Below, piece after piece: positions 6,981 through 17,899 of a stretch of 64,000 bases of DNA (within the stretch, counting starts at the first letter, position 1; every line of letters starts with the position of its first letter). A program made the position numbers and the translations under genes. Source of the DNA: Desulfobacteraceae bacterium (GTDB lineage: Bacteria > Desulfobacterota > Desulfobacteria > Desulfobacterales > Desulfosarcinaceae); contig JAMOUQ010000055.1 in NCBI GenBank assembly GCA_027068085.1, positions 17,475 through 81,474 on the forward strand, in the 5' to 3' direction. Below the pieces are notes generated by a model that ran no database searches, had not been told where the DNA came from, and worked only from the letters and a program-made list of their open reading frames with translations.

Positions 6981-8408
6981 ATGTATCGGGACAACTACAT
7001 CAATTCGCTGCGTATAGAGCTGCTGGAACTTGTGGCCGACCAGCTCACTCCCGTGGCCCTGAAGTACGGTTACAGTGAAGCTCCTCTGGAGACCACCATC
7101 AAGTGGAGGCCCCAGGTACTGGTGCTGGGCAACTATTCCTCGGGTAAATCGACCCTGATAAACGAATTTCTGGGGGCCAAGATCCAGGGCACCGGCCAGG
7201 CGCCGACGGACGATTCTTTCACCGTCATCACCTACGACGATTCCCTGCCGCCGGACAGTCCGGTCCGGATAACCGAGGAGCGCGACGGCAAGGTGCTGCT
7301 CAACGACCCGGAATATCCTTTTGAAACCCTGAAAAAACACGGCCAGCGCTTTGCCGCCCATTTCCGTCTCAAGAAGGTCAACTCCCCTTTTCTGAAAAAC
7401 CTGGCCATCATAGACACCCCCGGCATGCTCGACAGCATCACCGAACGCGACCGGGGCTACAACTATCAGGAAGTCATCGGCGATCTGGCCCAGATCGCCG
7501 ACCTGGTGCTGGTCCTGTTCGATCCCCACAAGGCCGGCACCGTGCGCGAGGCCCATACCAGCCTGCGGGACACCCTGCCGGCCAAGACGTTCGAAGACCG
7601 GGTCCTTTTCGTTCTCAACCGCATCGACGAATGCGCCTCCATGATGGATCTGATCCGGGTCTATGGCACCCTGTGCTGGAACCTGTCCCAGATCACCGGG
7701 CGCAAGGACATTCCCATGATCCATCTGACCTACTCGCCGGGCGCCCTTGAAAACATGGACCAGCAGCCTCCGGATTACCTGAAATACCTGGAAAACCAGC
7801 GCGAAGCCCTGAAAGAAGCGGTTCTCAAGGCGCCCTGCCACCGGCTGGACAACCTGGCCGCCTTCGTCGAAACCCACGGCCAGCGCCTGGCCCACCTGCT
7901 GGAGGCCCTGATCAACTACCGCCTCCGGGCCCGCCGCTTCCATTTCAAGGGGGTGGCCATGGCCATGATCGCCGGGCTGCTGGCTGCCGGTGTCGGCTGG
8001 ATCGGCTCCATGGCAACGCCGGCCCTGGCGGGCCTGGACCCTGTCATCCGGCTATCGATTTGCGGAGGTATCGCGGTGGCCACCATGGCCCTGTGGCTGA
8101 CCAGCGTTCACCGTTTCCTCTATCGCCGCTTTCACCGCAAGACCCTGGCCGCCCTGGACGAACTCACATCCCTGGAAAACCAGACCCGGCGGGACAGCTG
8201 GGAGGCGGTCCGGGACCTGGTGAAAAACCACCTGGAAAAGACACGGGGCAAATACCCGCTGACGGAAGTCCGGCGCCAGTACGCAACGGTATGGGGAATC
8301 TACGAAAAAGGCTCGCGCGAAATCCGCGAGGCATTGAAGGAGATCGCCAGCCTGCCGCCCGACCGGGAAGACGACGACCGGGAACAGGACACGGCCGGCG
8401 CCGCCTGA
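6981..8408 (+). CDS. dynamin-like membrane GTPase
   Basis: 475 residues. GTPase motifs are complete: P-loop GNYSSGKST (50-58), a G2 Thr around residue 76, DTPG (145-148) and NRID (213-216). Two predicted membrane helices (about 323-343 and 356-375) form a hairpin, followed by a charged helical tail. The arrangement fits bacterial dynamin/EHD-like GTPases that bind and remodel membrane. Only one GTPase is present, whereas bacterial dynamins often come in tandem pairs. There is no clear membrane-remodelling partner nearby. The next gene begins 17 bp downstream with its own SD. Confidence 0.7.
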   Translation: MYRDNYINSLRIELLELVADQLTPVALKYGYSEAPLETTIKWRPQVLVLGNYSSGKSTLINEFLGAKIQGTGQAPTDDSFTVITYDDSLPPDSPVRITEERDGKVLLNDPEYPFETLKKHGQRFAAHFRLKKVNSPFLKNLAIIDTPGMLDSITERDRGYNYQEVIGDLAQIADLVLVLFDPHKAGTVREAHTSLRDTLPAKTFEDRVLFVLNRIDECASMMDLIRVYGTLCWNLSQITGRKDIPMIHLTYSPGALENMDQQPPDYLKYLENQREALKEAVLKAPCHRLDNLAAFVETHGQRLAHLLEALINYRLRARRFHFKGVAMAMIAGLLAAGVGWIGSMATPALAGLDPVIRLSICGGIAVATMALWLTSVHRFLYRRFHRKTLAALDELTSLENQTRRDSWEAVRDLVKNHLEKTRGKYPLTEVRRQYATVWGIYEKGSREIREALKEIASLPPDREDDDREQDTAGAA

Positions 8409-8425
8409 AACAGGAGTTTGACCCC

Positions 8426-9271
8426 ATGGCCGAGGGAACAAACCTGCCGGTGATACCCGGCAGCCGGGCCGACGACCTGCACGGCCTGGAATACATTGAC
8501 GAGCACGATCTTTGCCTTTTCATGGCCGGCAACCAGTTCATGGTGATGGAAGAGCTGCTGGCCGCCTTCAGAAGCCAAAACCCGGGAATAAAACGCATAG
8601 TATACGAAACCCTGCCGCCGGGGCTGGAGCTGAAACAGATCCTGACAGGCGGGGCCGTCTTCCGCAACCGGCGCCTCGACCTGCAACCGGACGTGTACGC
8701 CTCGGTCAACATCGGCAGCATGCAAAAACTGGCGCAAGCCGGTCATATCGATCCGGGCGGCCACCGGCTCTACCTCCACAACCGGCTGGCCATCATGGTG
8801 CCTGAAGGAAACCCGGCCGGCATACGGACCGTCAACGACCTGGGAAAAGACAATGTAAGGATCTCCCAGCCCGATCCCGACAACGAAGACATCGCCTTTC
8901 ACATCATCGACATGTACCGGGAGGCCGGCGGACCGGAGCTGGCAGAAAAAATCATGGAAACCAAGCGGGCCGAAGGCACCACCATCTTCACCCGGGTCCA
9001 CCACCGGGAAACCCCGCTGCGGATAGCCAAAAAGACGGTGGACGCAGGCCCGGTCTGGGCCACCGAAGTGGCGTTTGCCCGCAGCCGCGGCCTGGCCTGC
9101 CGGCAGGTGGACCCCGGCCCCGGTCTCGATCAGAGGGACAGGATCAATTACTACGTCTGCCGCCTGAAAAAGGCCCCCCATCCGGATGCGGCCCGTCGTT
9201 TCATCGACTTCATCCTCTCGGACACGGCCGGCGAAATCTACCGCCGCTACGGTTTCCTGCCCCACCGGTAA
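8426..9271 (+). CDS. cytosolic ABC-type solute-binding-fold protein (ModA/WtpA-like)
   Basis: 281 residues from ATG 8426 (SD CAGGAG at 8411-8416). The pattern of an extracellular solute-binding protein is visible: an opening AGNQFMVMEELLAAFRSQNP, RLAIMVPEGNP, a hinge region DNVRISQPDPDNED and a C-terminal AARRFIDFILS near the end. It lacks a signal peptide, so it is predicted to stay in the cytosol as a sensor or binding subunit rather than serve a transporter. No permease or ATPase lies nearby. A PBP-fold regulator of similar flavour lies at 1-880. Ligand unknown; molybdate/tungstate-type anions are the natural guess from family resemblance. Confidence 0.6.
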   Translation: MAEGTNLPVIPGSRADDLHGLEYIDEHDLCLFMAGNQFMVMEELLAAFRSQNPGIKRIVYETLPPGLELKQILTGGAVFRNRRLDLQPDVYASVNIGSMQKLAQAGHIDPGGHRLYLHNRLAIMVPEGNPAGIRTVNDLGKDNVRISQPDPDNEDIAFHIIDMYREAGGPELAEKIMETKRAEGTTIFTRVHHRETPLRIAKKTVDAGPVWATEVAFARSRGLACRQVDPGPGLDQRDRINYYVCRLKKAPHPDAARRFIDFILSDTAGEIYRRYGFLPHR

Positions 9272-9281
9272 ACAGCGTACC

Positions 9282-9803
9282 ATGGATCACCGACAAGGCA
9301 CACAAACGGCAGCGAACCCGGAAGAACCAGGCCAGGCCATGCTCGACCGCATGGCCACCGCCCTGGTCAGGCGCTGTTCGACCATGGTGATCGCCACAGG
9401 CGGAAGGCAGGACCCCTGGGCCGCACCGGTCTACTATGTCTGGTCAAGAAATGCTTTCTGGTTCTATTCCAGCGACGGCAGTCGCCATATCCGCCTGGGC
9501 CTGGAACATGGAAAAGCAGCGGCGGCACTGTGGGAAGACGCGGACACCTGGCGCAAAATCCAGGGGCTGCAAATGCAGGGCCGTCTGAGCCGGGCCGAAG
9601 AGACGGCCAGGGCGGCCGCCATCGCGCTTGCCTACACGGCCAAGTTCCCCCGGGCCGCCGGCATACTGAAAGACAGGTCCGGAAAGGAGTCCGGCGGAGG
9701 CAAGGTCCGGCTCTACGCCTTTCGGCCCGACAGGCTGATCTACACCAACAACCGCTTCGGGCTGGGTTTTCGCCGGCCCGTCCGTCTTGAAGGCGATGAT
9801 TAA
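9282..9803 (+). CDS. pyridoxamine 5'-phosphate oxidase-fold protein
   Basis: 173 residues from ATG 9282, 10 bp after the preceding stop. The split-barrel flavin-binding pattern is visible: TMVIATGGRQDPWAAPVYYV followed by FWFYSSDGSRHIRLG, then AAALWED. Members bind FMN, F420 or heme, and many have no assigned reaction; this one is more like the general-stress/FMN-binding group than true PdxH. It overlaps the next gene by 8 bp. Confidence 0.65.
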   Translation: MDHRQGTQTAANPEEPGQAMLDRMATALVRRCSTMVIATGGRQDPWAAPVYYVWSRNAFWFYSSDGSRHIRLGLEHGKAAAALWEDADTWRKIQGLQMQGRLSRAEETARAAAIALAYTAKFPRAAGILKDRSGKESGGGKVRLYAFRPDRLIYTNNRFGLGFRRPVRLEGDD

Positions 9804-10353
9804 AAGTGTTTTTTCAAAACCCGGCCGCCTGCCGGGCCTGAAACTGGGAGTAAGCGCCTGCCTGCTGGGCCTGGCGGTAAGGTGGGACGGCCGCCACAAG
9901 CTCGATTTGTACGTCCGGGACGTTCTGGGAAAAAACTTCGGACTTGTCGGCCTCTGTCCCGAAAAGCAATGCGGCCTGGGGGTCCCGCGCGAGCCGATCC
10001 GCCTGGAGGGCGATCCCGGCAGTCCTCGCCTCGTGGCCCTGAAAACCAGGACAGATCTTACAGAACGGATGCAGGATTGGATCAGGGAGAGCCTGGAAGA
10101 GCTGGAGCGGGAAAATCTCTGCGGCTTCGTCTTCAAGGCCAAGTCGCCCAGTTGCGGGTTGAAAAGCGCCCGGGTCTTCGGCAAAAGCCGTATTCACACA
10201 TCCTGCCGGGGGCTTTTCGCGGCAGCCTTCATCGCGAAGTTTCCCCGCATCCCGGTAATCGAGGAACAGGACCTCTTCAATCCATTGCAAAAAGCTGTCT
10301 TCCTTGAAAGTATCAGCCGGCTTGCAAAATCCGGACACGGGGCACCGCCATGA
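9796..10353 (+). CDS. DUF523 family protein
   Basis: 185 residues from ATG 9796, inside the end of the preceding gene, so probably translationally coupled. The family signature is clear: KLGVSACLLG followed by VRWDGRHK, then GLCPEKQCGLGVPREP and FKAKSPSCGL. The conserved cysteines suggest metal or Fe-S binding, but the function of DUF523 is not established. The start could also be the upstream TTG at 9787. Confidence 0.75.
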   Translation: MIKSVFSKPGRLPGLKLGVSACLLGLAVRWDGRHKLDLYVRDVLGKNFGLVGLCPEKQCGLGVPREPIRLEGDPGSPRLVALKTRTDLTERMQDWIRESLEELERENLCGFVFKAKSPSCGLKSARVFGKSRIHTSCRGLFAAAFIAKFPRIPVIEEQDLFNPLQKAVFLESISRLAKSGHGAPP

Positions 10354-10391
10354 AAAACCGGCGGCCAACGGCCAGGCTTCAGCCTGCCGCC
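10353..10391 (-). terminator. rho-independent terminator of copA
   Basis: On the minus strand a GGCGGC/GCCGCC stem (10386-10391 with 10360-10365) enclosing an AGGCT/AGCCT hairpin is followed by GGTTTTT. It lies 50 bp beyond the copA stop. Confidence 0.5.
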
Positions 10392-10440
10392 CGTCCCCCG
10401 CGGTTAACGATAGAGAGCATTCAGGTGTCTTATGGACGCA

Positions 10441-12900
10441 TCAGGCCGCAGCTTTCGCCCCCGGATCTGCCAGGCGCGCCCTTGACAGGCGGAGGCTGTT
10501 GGAGACCACTGTGATGCTGCTCAATGACATGGCCAGGGCCGCCAGCATGGGATGCAGCTCGCGCAGCATCAGGGGCAGGCCGGAAAACGGATGCAAAACT
10601 CCGGCCGCCAGGGGAATCAGCATCAGGTTGTAGACAAAGGCCCAGAACAGGTTCTGCCTGATTGTGCGCATGGTCCGCCGGGCCAGGCCGACCGCTTTGG
10701 GAACTCCCCAGAGGCTGCCGCTTGCCAGGATAACCCCGGCGGTCTCGATGGCCACGTCGGTTCCGGTGCCGATGGCGATACCCACGTCGGCCTGGGCCAG
10801 GGCCGGGGCGTCATTGATCCCGTCGCCCACCATGGCGACTTTCCTTCCCTGCCCCTGGAGGCTGCGCACGGCTTCCGCCTTGGTCTCGGGCCGCACTTCG
10901 GCGAGCACCCGGTCGACCTTCACCTGTTCGGCGATTATGCGGGCCGTTTCCCGGTTGTCGCCCGTGAGCATGACGACTTCCAGCCCCATGGCACGCATGG
11001 CGGCCACGGCCCGGGCCGAATCCGGCTTGAGGGTGTCGGCCACGGCTATCAGCCCCACGAGACAGTCGCCGGCCGCAACCGCAACCACGGTCTTGCCCTG
11101 CCGGCGCAGCTTTTCCACCTGCTGTCCGGCAGAGTCCGTGAATACGCCGGTCTGCCGCATCCAGTCAGGCTTGCCCACGCGAAAGAGGCGGCCGTCAAAA
11201 GTTGCCTGAACCCCCTCTCCGCCGGTTGAAACAAAATCGTTGACCGGCCTCGGTTCGAGGCCCTCTTTACGGGCCGCCACCACGATGGCCTTTCCGACCG
11301 GGTGTTCCGAGCCCTGTTCAACCGACGCGGCGATCTGCAGAACCGTATCAGGCCGGTAACCGTCGGCCAGCACCACCACGTCGGTCACCCGGGGCTTGCC
11401 GCGGGTGATGGTGCCGGTCTTGTCCAGGGCCACGGTTTTAACCCCGGCCAGGCTCTGGAGGGACTCGCTATCCTTGAAGAGAATGCCTTCCCGGGCCCCC
11501 CGGCCGGTACCGGCCATGATGGCAGTCGGGGTTGCCAGGCCCAGGGCACAGGGGCAGGCGATCACCAGGACCGCCACCATGCGGATCATGGCCGGCACGA
11601 AAGCGCCCCCCAGCACCCACCAGGCGGCAAATGTCAGGCCGGCAATCCCGATGACCACCGGCACGAAAACAGCGGCTACCCTGTCGGCCAGGGCCTGGAT
11701 GGGCGCCTTGGAGCCCTGGGCCTCCCGGACCATGCGGATGATCCGGGCCAGGGCCGTGTCCCTACCCACGGCAGTGGCTTCGAACTTCAGCAATCCGTCG
11801 GTATTGAGGGTTCCGCCGGCGACCTTGTCGCCCGCTCGTTTTTCCACCGGCAGCGGCTCTCCGGTGAGCATGGATTCATCGACCGCCGCCCGGCCTTCGA
11901 CCACCCTGCCGTCCACCGGAATGCTCTGGCCGGGTCGGACCACAACCAGATCGCCCACCACCACCTGTTCCAGGGGGATTTCCTCTTCCCGGCCGTCACG
12001 GACAACGACGGCGGTCTTGGGGCTAAGGTCCATGAGCCTGCGGATGGCGGCCCCGGTCTTGCCCTTGGTTCTGGCTTCCAGCAGTTTGCCAAGCTTGATC
12101 AGGGTGATGATAACCGCCGCGGTTTCGAAGTAGACATGGGACGATTCGGCCCCGAAAAGAACGACCGCGACCGAGTAGAAGTAGGCCACGCTGGAGCCCA
12201 TGGCCACCAGAACGTCCATGTTGGCCGTCCGGTTGCGCAGGCTTTTCCAGCTGCCCACGTAGTAATCCCAGCCGGTGAAGAACTGAACCGGCGTGGCCAG
12301 GGCCCAGAAGAGCCAGTTGGCCCAGGCTCCCTGGATCCAGGAACCCAGCAGGCCGAAATCACGGCCCATGCTCAATACCAGCAGGGGGACCGAAAAGGCC
12401 ACACCCACCCAGAAACGGATCGTCTGCCGGCGGATTTCCGCCCGGCTGGCAGAAGATTCCCGGTCCCGGTCCGATTCAGCGGCCTCGGCCGTGTATCCGG
12501 CCCGGGAAATGGCGGCCGCCAGATCCTCCCTGGTGACCACGCCGGGTATGAATTCCACGGAGGCCCGCTCGGAGGCAAAATTGACCCTGGCGTCGATCAC
12601 GCCGGGCACCCGTTTTTTCAGGGTTCTTTCGATGTTCATGGCGCAGTTGGCGCAGGTCATGCCTCCGATGGCAAATTCCACTGCCGACGCCGGCACCTTG
12701 TAGCCGATCTTTTCGATCCGTGCGATCACCGCGCCGATGTCGGTCTGCCCCGGGTCGAGCTCGACAGTCACCTGGTCGGCGGCAAAATTGACGTTGACCT
12801 TGCGGACTCCGTCCAGCTTTTTGACCGCCCGCTCGATGTTCATGGCGCAGTTGGCGCAGGTCATGCCGGCAACGGGCAACTGAACCTTGGATACAGGCAT
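10441..12900 (-). CDS. copA: copper-exporting P1B-type ATPase
   Basis: 819 residues, full length for the family. Two N-terminal heavy-metal-associated domains carry MTCANC (Cys15/18 and Cys83/86). Eight membrane helices are expected. Key motifs: TGE (346-348), transmembrane CPC (449-451), D493KTGT phosphorylation site and a C-terminal GDGINDAP. It exports Cu(I) from the cytosol at the cost of ATP. The gene lies 80 bp downstream of the copper chaperone gene, in the same direction, so the two are likely co-transcribed under copper control. Confidence 0.92.
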   Translation of the reverse strand: MPVSKVQLPVAGMTCANCAMNIERAVKKLDGVRKVNVNFAADQVTVELDPGQTDIGAVIARIEKIGYKVPASAVEFAIGGMTCANCAMNIERTLKKRVPGVIDARVNFASERASVEFIPGVVTREDLAAAISRAGYTAEAAESDRDRESSASRAEIRRQTIRFWVGVAFSVPLLVLSMGRDFGLLGSWIQGAWANWLFWALATPVQFFTGWDYYVGSWKSLRNRTANMDVLVAMGSSVAYFYSVAVVLFGAESSHVYFETAAVIITLIKLGKLLEARTKGKTGAAIRRLMDLSPKTAVVVRDGREEEIPLEQVVVGDLVVVRPGQSIPVDGRVVEGRAAVDESMLTGEPLPVEKRAGDKVAGGTLNTDGLLKFEATAVGRDTALARIIRMVREAQGSKAPIQALADRVAAVFVPVVIGIAGLTFAAWWVLGGAFVPAMIRMVAVLVIACPCALGLATPTAIMAGTGRGAREGILFKDSESLQSLAGVKTVALDKTGTITRGKPRVTDVVVLADGYRPDTVLQIAASVEQGSEHPVGKAIVVAARKEGLEPRPVNDFVSTGGEGVQATFDGRLFRVGKPDWMRQTGVFTDSAGQQVEKLRRQGKTVVAVAAGDCLVGLIAVADTLKPDSARAVAAMRAMGLEVVMLTGDNRETARIIAEQVKVDRVLAEVRPETKAEAVRSLQGQGRKVAMVGDGINDAPALAQADVGIAIGTGTDVAIETAGVILASGSLWGVPKAVGLARRTMRTIRQNLFWAFVYNLMLIPLAAGVLHPFSGLPLMLRELHPMLAALAMSLSSITVVSNSLRLSRARLADPGAKAAA

Positions 12901-12980
12901 GGATGCTCCTTTTTGCTATGCCGGACGGCAGGCTGCCCGGCAACCGTCAGCGGCCGGGCCGGGGTGAAAAGGCAAGCCCG

Positions 12981-13184
12981 CTAAACAGCGTGATAGTTGA
13001 TCTCCTCCAGCAGGGCCGTAATCTTGTCCCGGTCGGCCGGCGCCTGCCAGTGCACCGTCACCTGCCTGGCCTTCACGTCGCTTTCCACCAGGCTGACGCC
13101 TTCAAGCTCCTTCAGCTCGCTCTCTATGGTCATGGTGCAATGGTGACAGGTTATGTTCGGAATTGTGAAAGTCTCTTTTTCCAT
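12981..13184 (-). CDS. copZ: CopZ-like heavy-metal chaperone
   Basis: 67 residues, a single heavy-metal-associated domain with metal motif TCHHC (MxCxxC-type loop, here ITCHHCTMTIE). The two His between the cysteines differ from the usual CANC and may shift metal preference. It should hand Cu(I) to CopA encoded just downstream. SD AGGAGC precedes the ATG. Confidence 0.8.
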   Translation of the reverse strand: MEKETFTIPNITCHHCTMTIESELKELEGVSLVESDVKARQVTVHWQAPADRDKITALLEEINYHAV

Positions 13185-13375
13185 GGGACCGCTCCTTTCT
13201 TTGATGGTCTGAAAACGCTTTCGCTTCAGGTTGACGTTTACCTAAGCTAAGCATGTGCCGGAGCCATGTCCAGGTCAGGCATTGACGCCCGGCACCGCGG
13301 CTGATAGGTAAGATTTTCTGTCAGCCGGCCGGTCATATATTGAGAAACCATGGATAAAAAGGTTACGCTTCCCCC

Positions 13376-14359
13376 ATGGACAGCAACCCAATAAAGAGCG
13401 AACATGAACTTATCGCCATGATGGCCTCTGTCCTGCCGGGCGCCGGCAATGACGTTCTGGTGGGAATCGGTGACGATGCCGCGGTCCTCCGGCCGGCGGA
13501 ATCCGGAGATGACTACCTGCTGGCAACCAGCGACATGCTGGTGGAAGAAGTCCATTTTTCCAGGCAGTGGTCCACCCCTGTCCAGATCGGACGCAAGGCT
13601 GCGGCCTGCAACCTCAGCGATATCGCCGCCATGGGCGGCAGGGCGCGCTGGATGTTCGTCTCCCTGGCCCTGCCCGATACGGTTTCCACCCGGTGGACCC
13701 TCGCGGTATGCGAAGGAATAAGAAAAGAGTGCCTTCCTTACAAGGTGGTGGTCGCAGGGGGAGATACCTGCAGGGCGGACAGGGCCGTAATCTCCATTAC
13801 CGTTATCGGTTCCGTAAGCCCGGAGAACCTGTGCCTGCGCAGCCAGGCCAGGCCCGGCGATCTTCTGGCGGTCAGCGGCCCCCTGGGAGGTTCGGCCGCC
13901 GGCCTGGCCATGCTGCGGGCGGGCCTGTCTCCCGGCCCTTACCTCGCGGCCAGGCACCTGACTCCCGGCTGCCGGCTGGACATAGCCTCAGAAATCGCCC
14001 CTTTTGCCAATGCCATGATAGACATCAGTGACGGACTGGCATCCGAGACCGGCCACATCTGCCGCCGGAGCAATGTCGGAGCCGTTATCGAGGCCGGGGC
14101 CGTTCCTGTCGACAGGCAGGTCACCGAAGCTGCCCGGAGTCTGAATGCGGACCCTCTTGAATGGGCCCTGGCCGGAGGCGAGGACTTCGAGCTGCTTTTT
14201 ACCGTCGATCCCCGGAAATTCCGCCTGCTTTCTGCCAAAGTTCAGGGTCTTTTCCGCATCGGCAGGATCGTGTCCGAAGCGGGGATATGGCTGATCCGGC
14301 CCGACGGCCGGCGCGTTCCCCTTGAAGGCGGGTTCGATCATTTTGCCGGGCAGGGCTGA
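13376..14359 (+). CDS. thiL: thiamine-monophosphate kinase
   Basis: 327 residues, normal length. ThiL motifs: VGIGDDAAVL at the N-terminus, SDMLVEEVHF, KAAACNLSDIAAMGG, VVAGGDTCR and near the C-terminus MIDISDGLAS and ALAGGEDFELLF. It phosphorylates thiamine monophosphate to thiamine diphosphate in the cytosol. No other thi gene is nearby. It is transcribed divergently from copZ. Confidence 0.92.
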   Translation: MDSNPIKSEHELIAMMASVLPGAGNDVLVGIGDDAAVLRPAESGDDYLLATSDMLVEEVHFSRQWSTPVQIGRKAAACNLSDIAAMGGRARWMFVSLALPDTVSTRWTLAVCEGIRKECLPYKVVVAGGDTCRADRAVISITVIGSVSPENLCLRSQARPGDLLAVSGPLGGSAAGLAMLRAGLSPGPYLAARHLTPGCRLDIASEIAPFANAMIDISDGLASETGHICRRSNVGAVIEAGAVPVDRQVTEAARSLNADPLEWALAGGEDFELLFTVDPRKFRLLSAKVQGLFRIGRIVSEAGIWLIRPDGRRVPLEGGFDHFAGQG

Positions 14360-14404
14360 GGGCCGACCTCCTGCGGTTTTTGCCCGATGTCGATCCCGCA
14401 GAAG

Positions 14405-14438
14405 ATAAAAAATATAGGGCGCTGCCGGGGGCAGCCCC
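14405..14438 (-). terminator. terminator of the 14441-14740 gene
   Basis: Minus-strand hairpin GGGGCTGCC-ccc-GGCAGCGCCC (14417-14438, one bulge) followed by TATATTTTTTAT, directly after the stop codon. Confidence 0.7.
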
Positions 14439-14440
14439 GT

Positions 14441-14740
14441 TCAGCAGTGGCCGCAGGCATCCGAAGGCAGAACTGTCTGCAAGACCTGAATCCTGCGCTG
14501 AATCTCGGCATCGACTTCCTGCCAGTATGCCGGGTCGTCTATCCACTGCTGGAACTGTTCGCGGTCTATGCCGGCCAGGATTTCACGGACGGCCTGATCC
14601 TCGACCGTCTCCATCCGCCGGAACACGTCGTCCATGAAACGCTGCCAGACCCGGTCATCGTTCAACCTGTCATGACCGTAGTCCTCGTTGGCGCCGATGA
14701 CATCGGCCATAACGTTGATCATGCACAACCTGGCATCCAT
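14441..14740 (-). CDS. small conserved-type hypothetical protein
   Basis: 99 residues from ATG 14740, which has an AAGGGG ribosome site; an ATG at 14806 in frame would overlap the helicase stop and lacks a better SD. The protein is acidic and helical (features NEDYGHDRLNDDRVWQRFMDD and WIDDPAYWQEVDAEIQRR), with a Cys-Gly-His-Cys C-terminus. I do not recognise the family. It follows the DEAD-box helicase gene in the same direction and ends at its own terminator. Confidence 0.55.
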   Translation of the reverse strand: MDARLCMINVMADVIGANEDYGHDRLNDDRVWQRFMDDVFRRMETVEDQAVREILAGIDREQFQQWIDDPAYWQEVDAEIQRRIQVLQTVLPSDACGHC

Positions 14741-14802
14741 GTTTTCCCCTTCCCGGGCACAGTCTTGCCCGCCGCTGCCGGTGACCGCCGGTGTCCGGTC
14801 GT

Positions 14803-16326
<1,524 letters not shown>

Positions 16327-16422
16327 TTAGTAAAATTCCTCGCTTTCTGCCGGCAGTATGCACCGCCGCCCATTTAATCGATCTGTCTCAAACTTGTCAA
16401 GGTATCATGCCGCAACCCGGCA

Positions 16423-17001
16423 TCACCAGTAGCGGCGGGCGGTCCAATAACAATTTCTCCAGTAATAATCCGAAATTCTGGATACCATTACCCCGTGGCG
16501 GGCCGAAGTATGCAAAAAACGCTGGTTGCCCATGTAAATTCCGACGTGCCGGTACTTCCCGGGAGGCCGGAAGAAAACCAGATCGCCGGGCCGCAGATCA
16601 CGGCGGCTGACTTTACGGCCGAGTCTTACCTGGGCGCTCACCATGCGGGGCAGCCTAATGCCGAAAAAATCTCTGTAAATCACCTGCACCAGGCCGGAAC
16701 AGTCTATCCCCCGCTTATCCCTCCCCCCCAGCCTGTGGGGGGTGCCCCGCCAGCTGCGCCAGGCTTGCTCCAGCCTGGCCGCCGCCTCCGATTCGGTTGC
16801 CGGCCGTTTCCTTCTGACGGGCGGACGCCTTGCTTCACGCCCGGGCCTGACGGCGTGGCTTGAACCATACCCTGCGCCATGACCTGTTTCTCTGTGTGGC
16901 GCTGTGCCATGCCCCGCGCATGAAATTATGGTTGCCAGCAGCAATACGGCTGCCAACCATGTCTTGCCGATGATTTCACGCTCTGCAAGAATGGTTCTCA
17001 C
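16423..17001 (-). CDS. NlpC/P60 family cell-wall peptidase, lipoprotein
   Basis: About 192 residues if translation starts at GTG 17001; the frame continues upstream, so the start is uncertain. The N-terminus carries a lipoprotein signal (LAAVLLLATIISCAG). The NlpC/P60 catalytic set is present: Cys in GIDCSGLVQV, His in YRHVGIYMG and a third polar residue in FLHTSARHG. It should cleave peptide cross-bridge stems in peptidoglycan from the outer-membrane or periplasmic side. Confidence 0.75.
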   Translation of the reverse strand: MRTILAEREIIGKTWLAAVLLLATIISCAGHGTAPHRETGHGAGYGSSHAVRPGREARRPPVRRKRPATESEAAARLEQAWRSWRGTPHRLGGRDKRGIDCSGLVQVIYRDFFGIRLPRMVSAQVRLGRKVSRRDLRPGDLVFFRPPGKYRHVGIYMGNQRFLHTSARHGVMVSRISDYYWRNCYWTARRYW

Positions 17002-17081
17002 CGGCCTGCAAACGAACTTCCGCCCGCCCCCTGGCGTCTGCACTTTTCCGGAATATCCGGCAGCTTTCCCGGACAGCAGCT

Positions 17082-17804
17082 TCACTGGCAACCATCTCCG
17101 GTCTGACCTGACCACGGAAGGATGTTCGTCAGGAAATCGAGATTGTAATCGAATTCCATCGAAAGAAACTGGGCCAGGGAATGCAGGGTTACGATGGCGT
17201 TTTTATCGGCATCCTGCCGGGCCTGGCCTTTTATCCTTGCCAGCAGGCCCTGATTGACCTGTTCTACTTTTCTGTACTGGGCCTCCAGGGGGCGCAGGTC
17301 GCCGGGGTCGGCCTCCAGGCCGGCTCTCGCTTTCAGCAACTGCTGCAACATGTATAAAGACGTCACCCGCACCATGGTTTCCTCGATGGTGGAAAAGGGC
17401 AGGTGAAAGCGGGCCATGGGACGGAAAAAGGACATCACCGGACAGTTACTGGTGGCCATGATTACGCCGAAAATCGAGGTCAGACCCTCCATGGCGGAAG
17501 TATTTTTCGAGTAGGCGCGCTCGGCCGCGATACACGTCACTTTGCAATCACGGTATGAACTGACATCCTTGAAGGTCTCTATCAGGTCCACCAGGTTGAG
17601 TGCGATGGGACAAAACGGATACCGATCCTTTTCCAGGGTGCAGCAGGCGCACTTTCTGTATTCCAACCGGGTCCAGAGCGGCGGACTGCCGCAGGTCTCG
17701 CCTGCCAGGCTCAGGCTGGCGGCGTCTATCACCAGCTCATATTCAATCCTGGGCACATCGCTGAATTCAAAGATATACTTAAATCGCAGGGATTTTCTCT
17801 TCAT
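17082..17804 (-). CDS. conserved-type hypothetical protein with cysteine cluster
   Basis: 240 residues with no signal peptide or membrane helix. An N-terminal beta-rich part (LRFKYIFEFSDVPRIEYELV) is followed by a cysteine cluster CACC...CPIAL around residues 52-66 and other cysteines in CKVTCIAAE, then a helical C-terminal half. The cysteines could bind a metal or Fe-S cluster. I do not recognise a named family and do not assign a function. It is probably co-directional with, but not overlapping, the NlpC/P60 gene. Confidence 0.5.
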   Translation of the reverse strand: MKRKSLRFKYIFEFSDVPRIEYELVIDAASLSLAGETCGSPPLWTRLEYRKCACCTLEKDRYPFCPIALNLVDLIETFKDVSSYRDCKVTCIAAERAYSKNTSAMEGLTSIFGVIMATSNCPVMSFFRPMARFHLPFSTIEETMVRVTSLYMLQQLLKARAGLEADPGDLRPLEAQYRKVEQVNQGLLARIKGQARQDADKNAIVTLHSLAQFLSMEFDYNLDFLTNILPWSGQTGDGCQ

Positions 17805-17899
17805 CGTTCAATTCCACCGCCAAACCGGTACAGGCACGGCTCCACGGGGCGCTTTGCAACCGCAATCGGGCGGCTGTGTTACGGCAGGGATTCATTGTT

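Noticed and set aside
13228..13243. CueR/MerR-type copper operator upstream of copZ
   Set aside because: AGGT...ACCT arms of only 4 bp without the 19-bp-spaced promoter; too weak to report as a site.
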